Assembly (NCBI GenBank): GCA_905182995.1
Contig: CAJJDP010000095.1
Span: forward strand, 124,001 to 188,000
DNA from: Paramecium octaurelia
Lineage: Eukaryota > Ciliophora > Oligohymenophorea > Peniculida > Parameciidae
Direction: 5' to 3'
DNA length: 64,000 bases
The translations under genes and the position numbers were made by a program. This document shows, piece by piece, positions 1 to 12,540 of this stretch (positions are counted from its first letter, which is position 1; each line of letters begins with the position of its first letter). The notes below the pieces were generated by a model. It saw only the letters and a program-made list of their open reading frames with translations. It had not been told where the DNA came from and did not search any database.

Positions 1-3000
1 GATTTCAGATTTGATTCATCCGAACAATGCAACATCCAATGATTTTGTTTTCTCCTTTTTCTATATGTTCGTTAAGACTTTTGTTGAAAGAGTGGAGGCT
101 TAGAATCAATAGTAGGAGAAGAATCAGGAGCAGGAGAATGTGTTAGAAAGTATCGATGTTTATTTAAATTAGACAACATATTTACAAAGGACGAACAATT
201 GTTTTTGTAGGATGAGGAGATGAACGATATGGATGAGGAGGAGGAGGAAGAGGACGATGATAATGACAAGGAGAAGGTGTTTGATAAGAAGGAATTCATG
301 ATTGATTAGGAAGGCATAGATAAATTTATATCTATTGTCAAACCACATTTAAAATATTTAATTTATCAGAAGAACAGATTCAAAATTTAAGTGGCAGGAA
401 TATACAAAGTAAATTTGGATAATTCATCGATAGTCTTTATGTAAATTGAGACCTAAGGAGATTTTACCTTATGTAATGGAGTAGATTTAATTGGCATTGG
501 AGAGGGATGATATGAAACCATTACTCATAATACACATTATTGAGAAGATTTTTAGGCCAGCAATTCAATTTGATTAATATCCCCAAATAATCAACTACAT
601 CCCATTTATATTAAGACAAACGACCAATTTCATTTTGGATAGTGGAGAGCAGATATGGAGATTTTATGACATTCTGTTTCAGCATATTCCTATTTACGAA
701 ATCAAGGATCTGGAAGCTCAATATCCAAATCTAAATCTGCAAGATGGTATTCATCAATTCAATTATTAGAAATGAAGATCGATGACATCAACTTCTATTC
801 GATCACCTAAGAAATCAGCGATTTGGCATTGGAAGCCTTCAGAAAATATGTTTCGACATTTGAATATAGTGATGTCAAATATCACAGCAGTCAAAGATGC
901 TCAGAGATTATATTTTCAACTAGAAATAAATTCTATAATTTTGTATTCTAGAGTTCCAAATCAAATTACAAAGAAATAGTCAATATTGTTTGCAATTATT
1001 TGGACGATAAAATACTCAACAACCTTTCAGATAACTTTGTTTTGCTTCTTTAAGCCATTATTTTGAGGGATCCTACTGTTCTAAAAGATGTTTTGACTGT
1101 AATTTAGAATCAACTCTTGAGACAAACAAAAGATCATTATGAGTTTAATATTTCGAACATCACAACAATTAGAAATTATTTAATTATAATCTATGAAACT
1201 ATTTAGTTTTCAGGAAGTGTGAATAAATAGTATTATCAAATTCTGAAATGTATAATCGATCTAAGTTTGAAGCATGAAGAGACTAAAATACAATAAGCAG
1301 GTTAAAATATATTGGCTTGTCTACTCATGAGTTAAGCAGCAATTCACATTAGAGACTTTTAATTTACCAATGATCCTACTATCTAATTGGATTGGTTGAA
1401 ATTGAAGTAAAAGGGCAAGCAGGAGAAATATATACCAAAATGGTAAGAAATCGATGATCAAGAATTTATCAAATAAATTATGGACGATTATTATCATCCA
1501 GCTCTTTAATAAATTCGAGAGATCATTACATAAAAGGGAGACAACAAGTCTTTCCTAGAATATTTAAAGAATGATTTTCTATCACAATATGAATAGCAAT
1601 ATCAGTTGGATACAAAATAAAATTGCCAACAGATTGAACTTAAAATCAGGAAGAATCTGTCTCTGAATATAGACGTCATCTATGCATTTCTGAGACCACT
1701 CTATTTTAGAATGAAACAATACAACGAAGATTCAAGTGAGACATTCAAGAAATTCCAAGACCAATATTGTTTTGGTGTTTTAAATACCATGTACAATGAA
1801 GTAAACATATTACTATTATTAAGATAATTCAATTTTGCATTGATTTTGTGCCTGTCTATATTAATAATGGATTAGCTTTGGATGGAAAACTGGCTACCAG
1901 TTTTATCAATATCATCAAGTTGTTAATACATGAGACATCTGATAAAATTCAAAGATTGGGCAAGTGGTTGTAAGTGAAAACTAGATCATCAGATACGAAC
2001 AAGATCAAATTTTATAATAGATTCTAATCTTAGATGTTCTATACATATTTATTAAATAATAGAATCGATTAAATCTATTACAATCAAATAATGAATCAAT
2101 AAAATAAGGAGTACTTTATTGAAATTAATAATTTAGAATGCTTTTGATATCAATCCCATTCCTCTTTGATTCCAATGAATTTAGTTACAAAGTCAATTGG
2201 ATTTGGCTATCAAGCAGAATGGAATTATTGGATGATCGAGAATGGCTATATGATTTGTTTAAGAAATTGTATGAGCAACTTAAAACAGTATTCAAAAATA
2301 AATGGTTCAATTAATAATACATTGAAAGTTTGAATGAAACTGAAAAATAAAAACTGTCACTTTTCCAGAATCACTTTACTAAAGGATTTGCTAATTTCGT
2401 CAGTATCGTATCCAATCTAAATCCTGGATTGTTCTTAGATTCCTATTAGATATTTGATTGCGCATATCAAAGTACAATTTGATTATTCTACTGTTAGATT
2501 TGATAGACAAAGTGAATAGAGCTGATTTCAATTTGGATGTGTTAAGTTTAGTGTAAAAAATATCCTAAGCCAGTGTGGAACTAAATCAAGCAGATTTTGA
2601 TAGAAAGCATAGTATAAATAATAATAGATTGTAGTTTTGATCATAAAAAACTAGGAGGTCTAAAAATACGTTGATTCTATTTTTGAATAGAGAAATCAAT
2701 ATTGGTTGGAACAGTAAACGAGGATAAGCAAAAGTTTGGTATCTTTGAATGAGAAATTAAACTCAATAGTAGAATTTTGGTTGAGCATTCCAATTGATGC
2801 AGCCACATCTAGATAATTGATCACTAATGGATGTGCTCTATTATTGATGAGAACTGAAGAATTGCCTCAATTGAATGAGAAGGTCATCTTGAAAGCATTC
2901 CATTGTTGTATCAGTTAGGAATTCAATATTCGAAGTTTAGGAAAGCTGTTGCTGTATAGATTAATTTAGATCTGTGTTTTTAAACACAAATCATACAAAT

Positions 3001-4858
3001 ATATAACAAGAAAGCAAGAGGATTTCTAAAATGCCAATATCAATTTGGATTAGTACAATGTCTATAGATTTATATTGGCTGACGATTAGAAATATTACAA
3101 ATTGAATGATTATCACAGGAAGGGCAAGATATTATTATACAACTCCCTTAAATACACTGAGATACAGAGAGAAGAAGCTAAGAAACAATTTAAGATTCTC
3201 AAATCCATCAGTCCAGAGTAATGGCATCAATTTATCAACTTGATGATCATTGATTAGAGTGTATTAGATTAGTAGCAATCATAATAGCCAATTATGCTAT
3301 TCTAATTTAATTAGGATAAATCCTCAATAGCAAATCTATTCAACGATGTCGATAATTAAGCCAATGAACAATTCTTTTATAATTCCTATATGTAGGCTCC
3401 AATCAGATTTAGTTTGTTATATAAGAAAGTGCAGTTTATGAAATATCTATTTGCCATTACAGATTACGAAGTGTTCAATCATACAAAGCATTTGATTGAT
3501 CAAAACAATTTAGATCAATTGTCCTTTTAGAGAATATATCTATCAGGCTTACTGTATTCTTTGCATTCCTCTTGGGATTGTCAATATAAACAGCAGATAA
3601 TCGACTATTGCATAGACAAATTTGAGAAGATAATCATGGACTAATCCAGAGATGAATTTAAGACATTCTAGTATTACCTACACGTAGCCTTATCCAGATG
3701 CGACCTCAGAAAGCAGGAACAATTCTTGCTTTCTATTTTAGAAAAGGTGCAAAAAGAGAACGACAACAAAAAGTTGAGATGGATCTTCTTGTTTTATACT
3801 ATTATTGAATCTAAGAAACATCAATAGATTAAACTATTAGACAACATTCTTCAGACCAATGTAGATTATTCGAATTTGAAGGCAGTTCAAACATTCATTC
3901 CACTGATCATTGATTAACAGAATAAATATCCCCATAACATTGAACTGTTATAGGAGTTTGGTTTGTTAGAGCAATTCAGATAGCAAACTGCAATTTTGGT
4001 GGAATCAAAGTACTTCATCTTTGAAATTTCGGAGTTGTTTTCTAAAGGACTGAATATCTTGGTGAATCAATTTTAGCAATAGAATATCAATGGGAAAATA
4101 AACATCATAGAAACCTTGTTTGAAGGTTGGAAGTCTAAGAAGTTCTTCATCAATCCATATATATTATAAAGAATGTAACCAATAGTTGAGTATTTGCTGA
4201 CAATAAATGAGGAGAACAATTTATAACAATTAACTTAGGGATTGTAGATCTTTTCAAACATAAGAATTAAAGAGTGTACTATTACTTTAATTTAACTGAC
4301 ATTGAATTTATTGAAGGTATCCCAAAATGCTGTCAGAGTAAGACAATTGAACTTTTTAAAAGTACTATTATGAAATTATACCTAGATACTCACAAAAGAG
4401 ATATTGCATATCAACAGACCTGAAATATTGGAGAATATTGCCCAGTGTTTGTTGGATGAAAATAAGGTAGTCATGTAATCATGTTTTGAACTTACCACCC
4501 AATTGATTTAACAAATGACTCTGCAAGAAGTCAATTAATAATTGGAAATCTATTTGAAATAAGTACATTTAATATATAGGTTTAGGCTACGAGCAAGGAT
4601 ACTGAACTTCAAGGCAAATAGGTGTTAATGGCTATGATAATGGCACATCCAAGATACACTTAATCATGGATCAATTAAGTGTTGAAAGTAGTTTTAGAGA
4701 AACAGAATAAGTTGCTATAATAGTAGAAGACATTTGCAGCCAACTATTTGAAACTGTACAGGGCAAACTAATTGATGGAGATCGAGGATGTATAGATTTA
4801 GATAGAGTTTATCGAGAAGATGAGTGAACTGTCAAATCCTTATAATTATTTTGCTTGA
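1..4858 (+). CDS. PSME4: Proteasome activator PA200/Blm10-like, 5' end outside window
   Basis: This is the 3' part of a very large HEAT-like helical protein; coding is open from base 2, so the start lies upstream. An acidic run (DEEEEEEDDD, about 230-270) follows the first visible intron. Reading requires TAA/TAG as Gln and about nine introns of 23-26 nt, for example at 412-436, 744-766 and 1801-1823. The C-terminus, after a basic/amphipathic tail, is ...NPYNYFA then TGA; a terminal Y-F-A fits the HbYX-type tail (YYA in PA200/Blm10) that docks into the 20S proteasome alpha ring and opens the gate. Family members cap the 20S core and assist degradation of acetylated histones and unfolded peptides. 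Size (over 1,500 residues here) and the tail are the main evidence; the body is too diverged to align by eye. Confidence 0.82.
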
Positions 4859-4974
4859 GACAAGATATTATCATAAATATATATATATAAATATTCTGCG
4901 ATTTCATTTATAAACAATTAGCAATAAAGGTTTTAGAACTGTGATTAATATATTCCAATTAATATTTCAATTTA

Positions 4975-7900
4975 ATGGACATATAAATAAAAAAGTTAAC
5001 AACCGTGATTAATTAGCTATCCCATAAACTGGAGCAGCTGTAGGTCATTTAGAATTTTGAGTACAAACAAATATCAGATGTAAGGAAAGTATTTTAAGAT
5101 TATCGTAGCTTTTATTAGAAATTAATCAAGTCAACGCTGAAATATGTCTACTCATATAGTCTGTGATGAATATTGATGTAAGCCAATTAATGGACAAGAC
5201 CTTCAATTGTCTCCAAAATCTATTGGTTCATGTATTGAAGAGCAGAGAGCAATTGAATTCCAAGAAAATACATTAAAAGTCTTCATCCATTTAATTAGTT
5301 GATACGTGTGTCCAAAACCAAGTGACACAACAAAGTCTATTGGGAGGAGTGCATGTTTCAAAATAAGGAAATCCCTCATTGAAAGTCAAAAATATCACAT
5401 AAGTACCTTGGTATGATACATCTTAAGTGATCCATGTTCCAAAGAAGTTTGTCGATAAATACACTTGTACGACTGAGGATTATTATTTGAACTGTTCAAA
5501 GGCAATATCGGAGTCTGGTAAGAGAGTATTGGAGTTTGAGAGCATCCTCTAATTTGCAAATGAATCAATAGCTCTTATGGGAGAGGCTTTATAGAATAAA
5601 ATACTACGAGATTACAAGGAGAAAGGGAAACCAGAAGAACTGGAGAAATTGATGAATGCTATCAAGTTTAAAAAGGATGATTTAGAACAGATTATAAAAG
5701 GAGTTGATTTGGAGTTATTGAAGGATAAAGTTGAAAATTATGAATTTGTTGAATCAGAAATTAAAAATCATATCATATAAGTCTAAAAAGAGACAGCCGA
5801 GAGAGTGTTTCTCTATTGTAAATAGTTATTCAAGGAACAAATTAAAAAGGGCAAATATCAATTATAAGATTAATTGAACAGATAGAATACCTTTTCAAAA
5901 GGGGATGAGTGTAGATGTTCAATATATGTTGGGGAGATCGTTTCCCTCTAGAACAAGACTGAAGCTTAGTCTTAGTTGATAAACAAATAAGTGGGGGATC
6001 TGAAAGAAAAGGATAGAGTAATTTAAGATTTGGAATTGTAAATGAAGTTACTTGATGGTCAATTGAAGTAGAATTTATTAGAGAAATAAGATCTGAAATA
6101 AAAAATCGATTCCTAATAAAATATATAACGAAGAGGGTCAATATTGCAAAGACAATCCAGTTTCATGAAGAACATCCAATAAGGTGATGAGTAGAATTAG
6201 GATCAACAATAATCATCCATCAGTCCAAATAGAAAGATGTCAAGAGAGGAGAAAATTCCATTAAATAGGAATACAAAATCACAGATTTCATTGCCATTTT
6301 AGTAGATAGTAGAGAATTTGGATGATGATTAAATTAGCATTATAATTTAGAAGGATAAGATGCTGGAGAGATTGATCGTACTCACTAATGCCTTGGATAA
6401 AGTAAATAAAGACAGAAGATTATCACAACTACAATATGTAGTAGAATAGAAAGGAAATAGACAATTGACAGATTTGCTTGATTTAATTAAGGATATTGAA
6501 GAGAATGATTTGTAATTCAAAGACACAAAGTCATTCTGTCATAGTCAACAAGATTTTGATGATTCTCGATCGCCTATTAACATGCCTAAACACTATCATT
6601 CCTAACATATCGTAGATTAAGGAGAAGCACCTCCAAGATAAAAGTTTTAATCCACTCGGGAATTGAATTCACCAAGAGTCTCACATTTAGAGTAAATCAA
6701 AGAAATTGATGAGAACAAACACATTCTCCTTATTCCCATAGAGCAGAAAGTTGCTTAAAGGAAGCAATCGAAAAACACAAGCCAATCTAGTTTTAATGAT
6801 AGCAATCAATAACTTGATGATGCATCACCTGAAAGTAAGTAGAAACACAGGGTAACAAGAACTTAATCGAATAATAATCAAAAGATATTTGAAAATAAAA
6901 CTGAAAAAGTTAAAAGGACTAGTTCAATCAAATTAAAAATCAACAGAAAAATCTCTAATCAAAATACATCAAATGATATTCTCTCGAATCCTTATGGAGC
7001 TTCAACTGCTTAACCCATGAATTCAGGTAGTTTAACAGAAAGATTGCCCTTGCGACAGGGTACCTTGCAGGATGATCAATTCAAATTTGAAAAAAATATT
7101 GAAAATGACGAAACCCAAATGAAGTCTTCTACAAACAATCACAGTCTTCATGATAAACCTTATCACAATTAATTATAGTCAGGTTCAACCACTTAACATC
7201 ATACTCCTAATAATTCTTCTCGATTAACCAAATTGAAATCTATCAATCAAAATAGTGATAACATTTCATCTAAATATGCATCTAACTAAAAGAGCATAGC
7301 TGAAACCAGTGTTTAAAATGCAATACAGAATCTTTAATAAACCAAATTTCAAGATATGTAAAGTTAGCCTTAAGAAACATTCCAAATTCAAGAAGAAAAT
7401 GATAAATTAACTAAAAAGTAATCCCTAGCTACTCATAACAATAATAATAATGGTGTCTAATTAAAGTAAACTTCGCTGCAGAATACTTAAGTGTAACAAT
7501 CATCACAAAGAGAATCTACATCCATTAATCTAAACATCATCAATGAAAATAAAAGATCTCAGAGAACTAATCAATATACAAATAATCCTAATTTCGATGA
7601 CACTAATGGTGAATCCAGCAATAGATCATTAAGAAAAATGAGTCGATAAAATATGTCTCCTAATTCCAATTACAAAACTGTTGGAAATGAACCAGCAAAT
7701 GTCTAATCTTATAAGTAATCACTTCTGGATCGATTGACTTAATAGAATGATTTGAAACCCTAAATTACAAATCATAAAACCCAAACCTCTATTGAAAATT
7801 TAGAATCCAAAAAGTAAGATGCCTTTATTAAAGATTATATTAAAAAGCAAAAAGAAGATTTCGAGAAGAAACAGAAGGAAGAACGAGTGATGTTTGATTA

Positions 7901-8313
7901 AAATTTGTTTGACATTGCTGAACAATAGGAAGAATAAATCATTAAATATGCACTTAATAATACTTAAGGCTATATGATCTCCCAAGATATTAACGATTCT
8001 ATTGTTAAATAGATGTATTAAAACTTAAAAGAAAATGGAACACAGATCACCTAAACGATCAATAAATTTTATCAAAAACAAGAAAATTAAAATATTGATT
8101 TCTAAGATTTTCAAAATTTTGTCTCTAAATTCCAAAATCTGCATAAAAGATGTGGGAAAGATTGCATACATGTTACTAGGTATAAATTTCATAATAATTT
8201 TATTAAGATTTTACATGAGATTAGGATTTATACCGATTAAATATTTGAATAAAAGAAAAGCAATGAGATTAGCAAAACCAGTTGTATTACCAGGTTTCCC
8301 TAAAGTAGCTTGA
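4975..8313 (+). CDS. Large coiled-coil, low-complexity protein (about 1,096 aa), function unknown
   Basis: The start ATG at 4975 follows an AT-rich 116 bp gap after the PA200 stop. A 20-nt intron (about 5087-5106, gtatt...gtag) is needed to keep the frame. The N-terminal 400 residues are helical and coiled coil, the middle is Asn/Gln/Ser-rich and disordered, and the last 100 residues form a short conserved-looking module with KRCGKDCIH followed by RFYMRLGF and VVLPGFPKVA. A 28-nt intron with an AAG acceptor (around 8180-8207) is inferred: without it the frame runs on into the antisense of the next gene. I do not recognise the family; the coiled-coil plus disordered make-up resembles cytoskeletal or basal-body proteins of ciliates, but that is only an impression. 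It converges on the tRNA-binding gene with 43 bp between stops. Confidence 0.7.
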
Positions 8314-8356
8314 TTAATTATTATAAATCTAATCTTCTTTTTAATATACATATTTC

Positions 8357-9276
8357 TCAAGAAATATTTGAATTAGCTAATGTTTTGCTAACAATTGGAC
8401 CTTATGAAGTTGTCAAAAGATGGCCTAATAAGTTAATATTCATCAATACCATCAAAGACTGCTTAAAGATTTCCATTTGTCTTTAAAAGTGGTGCCACCT
8501 TTTCCCATTGTCCCTTCTTTGGATTCAAGACTTCTTCTCTTTCATCCTTGAAAATGGCTTCATTTCCTTGGACCTTGACTCTCTCACCTACTTTGCTTCC
8601 AGGAGCTGGTCTCATCAATTCCACCTTTGTGTGAGTGGCATCAGATGCACATAAAACCATACCATTAGACATAAATCCTAAACATGATAGTAATGTATAA
8701 TACCTGCTAATTTTCTTCCTTTGAGATTCACTAACACTAAGACTTATCCAGTCATCTCTTCAATTGGAACGAATTATTATAATCCTGAAGCAATTTGTCT
8801 GATTTCTCCTCCGATATCAATTTCTTCACAATATAATTTATCTGATTCTTCATGCTAAATTTAAATGATGAAAGTACCTTCCAAACTTTCTTTAATTCTC
8901 CAACTCTTATATCGACATTCACAAAATCTGTAAAAGGTCCGAGATCTTAAGGAGCTGGAGCTGGTGCCTTTTTACCTCCTTATGGTTATTATTATTATTA
9001 TTATGGTTTTTTTTCTTTTTAGGGTTACTTTTCCTTTTATTCAGTTTATTCCTTCTTTTGAGGTTATTCTGCCTTTTTCTCAGGCTATTCCTTTTGCTAT
9101 TGGGGTTCAGCCTTCTATTCTACCTTTGGGTTTGCTTCATTTTCCTATTTGGTATTAAGTTGAATGAATTCAGCAAATGGGGATGGTTTATGTTCAACTC
9201 CCAAACTCTTTTCCAACTAATGAATGATTGTTTCAAGTTTGATTAAGGTTGGTTTAAATTAGGATATTGTGCTCAT
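8357..9276 (-). CDS. Arc1/AIMP1-type tRNA-binding protein (EMAP-II/OB fold), 281 aa
   Basis: An N-terminal helical region (residues 1-60) leads into a long Gln/Lys/Glu/Pro linker with a poly-Gln run encoded by repeated TAA (8986-9006), then a complete tRNA-binding OB-fold domain. Diagnostic motifs are DIRVGE, GLQQFVPIEE, VLVNLKGRKLAG, MSNGMVLCAS, LMRPAPGSKVGERV and LNPKKGQWE, ending in a short SKTLANSNIS strand. This layout (helical GST-like remnant, charged linker, C-terminal tRNA-binding domain) is that of yeast Arc1p and mammalian AIMP1/p43, which bind tRNA and hold Met- and Glu-tRNA synthetases in a complex. Three introns (25, 26 and 23 nt) fit exactly: 846 coding bases. The last intron sits inside the final strand, so an unspliced reading misses the true C-terminus. 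Confidence 0.93.
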
Positions 9277-9355
9277 TTTTAAAATGTACTTAAATTACAG
9301 AATTAAATTCATAAATATTTAGATATAAATAATAGTTAAATAATGATTAATGATA

Positions 9356-10801
9356 TCATTTTGATTTTAATGGAGGTAGTAATTTTCTGTGTGATTTAAG
9401 GTTCGTTTTATTGGAAGCACAAAAGGTCTATTAAAATGAGGTTGGTATGAAGAATTTGTTAATCATTTGGTTTGATTTCTATTTTAAAGATCTTGCCGAA
9501 CAATTCTAACTTTTTTCACATTTATCTTTTTCAAAGACTATGACATTCTCCATTGATTTCTTAAAATTGGATTTTTGGATTAATGAGAAATCTAAAAACT
9601 TTCCCTAACTCTCCACTCTGGCAGTAGTATTGCATTGATTCTTAATTCTGTTGTTTACTTGTAATATTTTAAATTTATTTTGAGACGGACTTGCACTCGT
9701 TTGATTCTACTCCTTCTTTTAATTTTCTTACTCTAACTCTTTTACACTATCTTAAAAGATCTAAGTTCTAGGTGAATTGTGATTCAAATACTGTAAGAAG
9801 AATAATAGCTTAAATTACTAAAATTAAAATTGTACATTCATACTTATCTTATCTGCTATTCTTTTAGGAATTAGTCTAATTGTTATTAATAAGTCAATGG
9901 AATTTTATCATGGAACTTCCTTGTGATCCATGGATGCATCAAGGCTTGACTTACATTGTATCTGTCTATAGGATTAACATTAATTAATTTAAAGAATAGA
10001 TCTTGAGCCAAAGGTGTCATACTCTAGGGGATATCAATGGAAGGGTTGAGGATTTTGTTGATGAACTCATACTTGGTATCGTCTTTATTATAAAAGGGAT
10101 GTTGTCCTGCATTTAATAACATGTATAGCAGAATTCCACAACTCCAGGCATCCACTTATTTGCTATACTAATTAATTTTAGAATAAGTAATCTACATATT
10201 TTTCAGTAAATTGTTCTGGTGCCATGTAGATGATAGTTCCGCATTTTTTATTCAATAATTTATGAAAAGTACCTTCACTAGATGAGAATCGAAAGCTCAA
10301 TCCGAAATCAGCAATCTTAACATTTGTCCCTGTCAACATAATGTTCTCTGGTTTAATGTCTCTATGAATAATTGATCTATCATGCAAGTAGTTCACTCCT
10401 TCCAAAATGGATTTCATAATAACTGCTGCCTCCTATTCGTTTAAGTGTTTCTCCTTCATTTTCTACGCCAAAGTGCCGCCTTCCATGTATTCCATAATTA
10501 TATAATAGTATTTTTTGTTTTCTGAAATCTTAATAAATGTTTTTTACTCATACTCTCTTGCATCTCACAATATTTGGATGATTCAATTGTAAATAGATAT
10601 CCTATTCAGGAGTAGTACTATTGTAAACTAGTTTCGAAATAACCTCTTAATTGATGTCGGAATTACCTTGACTGCACAAATAGATTTGTCTGTTAAATCA
10701 ATTGCTTTGTAGACTTTACCAAAACTACCCTCTCCTATCTTGCATATTTCCTTCAACTAATGTAATTACTACAGAAATTGGATGTTTTCACCTGTGAACA
10801 T
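9356..10801 (-). CDS. Serine/threonine protein kinase (about 447 aa)
   Basis: A full kinase domain is present: glycine loop [15 protein letters not shown]-type lysine in [27 protein letters not shown] as YMAPEQ and [15 protein letters not shown]-terminal tail of about 180 residues rich in Lys, Ser and Asn follows. Four introns are needed (23, 25, 28 and 26 nt). Two use unusual acceptors: GAG for the 23-nt intron just after the catalytic lysine and AAG for the 25-nt intron after NIVRCKR; both restore perfectly conserved kinase sequence. The domain is closest in feel to the CAMK/NEK-like kinases that are hugely expanded in ciliates; substrate unknown. The start ATG at 10801 lies 28 bp from the stop of the upstream gene. 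Confidence 0.9.
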
Positions 10802-10829
10802 CTTTAATTAGGTAGTTAAAATAAAATTA

Positions 10830-12104
10830 TCATTTATATTATAAAATAACTTATACATCTTATCTCTGTATCAATGTCTGTAATTTATTCAAATAGATCT
10901 CATACAAGTAATCGCTGGCAGATGAATAAAATTCAATTGCCTAGTTTCATATTCAACTGCAATATTACTTATTGATATAAATCCATCAGCTTATTAATTG
11001 TCTATTGATTAAATTTCTTATCAATCTCATTCTCCAATTAATTTAGATTCTTCATGATTGAGTTGATCTTCTATTTCTCAGCCAATTGCTAATCTCCAAA
11101 TACCATATAAGAATTCGATGTCATTCGCACATGTTGATATTGATTCAATCTCCTCAAAAACAATCTTATAAACTTGTCATATTCATTTATAGTAAATATC
11201 TATTGTTCTTCTTGTTTGTTTTTGTAATTCTTCCAAGTGATTGACAATTATGTGCTATTGTCCTTCTTTCTTTTTAATTAGACACAACTCTAAAGTGGAG
11301 CCCTGAATATCAGTCGAACATAATCATCTTTCCCTTCTATCATCTCAAATAAATAAAAATGAGCATCACTCAATCCAATCAACCTATTTATTTATATGTA
11401 TATTCTAACCTCACTTAAATATTTTAGAAAAAGGCATTCTATTATTGAATTGTTGGAAATCTGGCTAAATCTGGAAAATCCTTCAATTCATCTATTGAAT
11501 AGGAACTACCTAAATAATATTGACCTATGTTTTAAAGATAGATCTTATCAAATCTATTCAATAGTACACGATCCTATGAATCATATTATTAAGCGGAATA
11601 CTAAAAATGATGGGATCTATTTAATTATGGAAACCAAAGATAATTTGTAATTCCATGGCTGCAACAATACATCAGCTATCAGGTTTCTGCCATCTGCCAA
11701 GGTAGGTCTAACGAACTTCACTAAATAATTAAAATTACAGTAGTTTTGCACACTATTCTCACATCCTTTACTGGATATTGAGCACCAATTTATATTGTAA
11801 AGACAATCAAATCTACATTTTACAATTCATTATTTGCATAGACTTCTACTTTTTATTTGATCCCAATCTTATTATTTGATAACCATTATTACATCCAATT
11901 CTATCCATCTCTTTGATTTTGTATTTTGAACAAAATTCAATTCATATTTCTCTTTGGTACATAATGATACGACTTCATTCATTTCTAATTTTATAATTGC
12001 TCTCAACCTGCAGTGAATCTTTTAACTTGTCCTTCCAAACTAAACAACTCCTTAGACCATTAAATAATTGCTTCTATCTTTGAATTCTCCCCTTGATTAT
12101 TCAT
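10830..12104 (-). CDS. Uncharacterised protein with E2/RWD-like and PH-like segments (373 aa)
   Basis: After an N-terminal helix the protein has a strand-rich block (VEVYANNELQ, IQIGAQYPV) and the segment FVRPTLADGRNLIADVLLQPW with IIKQIPSFL, which resembles the end of a ubiquitin-conjugating/RWD fold but has no catalytic cysteine. A second block, with IGLSDAHFYLFEM and SITWKNY, looks like a PH-type barrel. The C-terminal quarter is a coiled coil ending with AIEFYSSASDYLYEIYLNKL. Six introns (23-28 nt) must be removed; at least two use AAG acceptors and two start GTT, and the resulting 1,122 coding bases are in frame throughout. I cannot name the family; a scaffold role in trafficking or cilia would fit the architecture but is a guess. 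Confidence 0.7.
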
Positions 12105-12125
12105 TTTTATATTATAATTATATTA

Positions 12126-12473
12126 ATGAATATTGATGATTAAGATGATTGGTATGACTCTAATCTCGATCAAAAAGAAATTGAAAGACAAATAGCATAA
12201 ACAGACCAATAAATTATGATCAATTAATTAGAAAAAGAAGGCTATCGGGAAGGCTTAGTACGTACGACTGAGGAGGAAGAATAAAACTTAATGAACAAAG
12301 GTTTTAATGATGGATTCGCTGCAGCTAAACACTAATTTAAGGTCATATAGACTATTGATTTAGTGTTATAAAATTAGAAATTGTTTTCATAGAACATTGT
12401 ACTCAAATGTGAATAATTAAAAACATTGTAAAATTATGATCAAGTTGATTTGGATCAATTATTAGGAAATTGA
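12126..12473 (+). CDS. Yae1-domain protein (115 aa)
   Basis: A single-exon ORF in code 6. The centre carries the deca-GX3 signature of Yae1/ORAOV1 proteins: EGYREGLVRT, then NKGFNDGFAAAKH, i.e. regularly spaced glycines at the required interval. In yeast, Yae1 with Lto1 acts as an adaptor of the cytosolic iron-sulfur assembly machinery for the ABC protein Rli1/ABCE1. The N-terminal 40 residues are acidic and helical, as in Yae1. The neighbouring minus-strand gene starts only 21 bp upstream, so the promoter is shared and divergent. No in-frame upstream ATG is nearby. Confidence 0.75.
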
Positions 12474-12540
12474 TTTTGAATTTTTTGCTATAAAGTTAGA
12501 ATATCAATTATAATATTAAATAAATAATTTATCGTTTTTA

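Noticed and set aside
72-299. Minus-strand poly-serine ORF
   Set aside because: It is the antisense of the acidic Glu/Asp run in the PA200 gene.
8035-8480. Plus-strand frame continuing past 8313 into the tRNA-binding gene
   Set aside because: The continuation is the antisense of well-conserved tRNA-binding sequence; a 28-nt AAG-acceptor intron gives a natural end at 8313.
8964-9246. Two hydrophobic plus-strand ORFs
   Set aside because: They are antisense of the Gln/Lys-rich linker of the Arc1-like gene.
11396-11650. Plus-strand 84-codon ORF
   Set aside because: It overlaps several exons of the minus-strand E2/PH-like gene that splice together exactly; the ORF has no family features.
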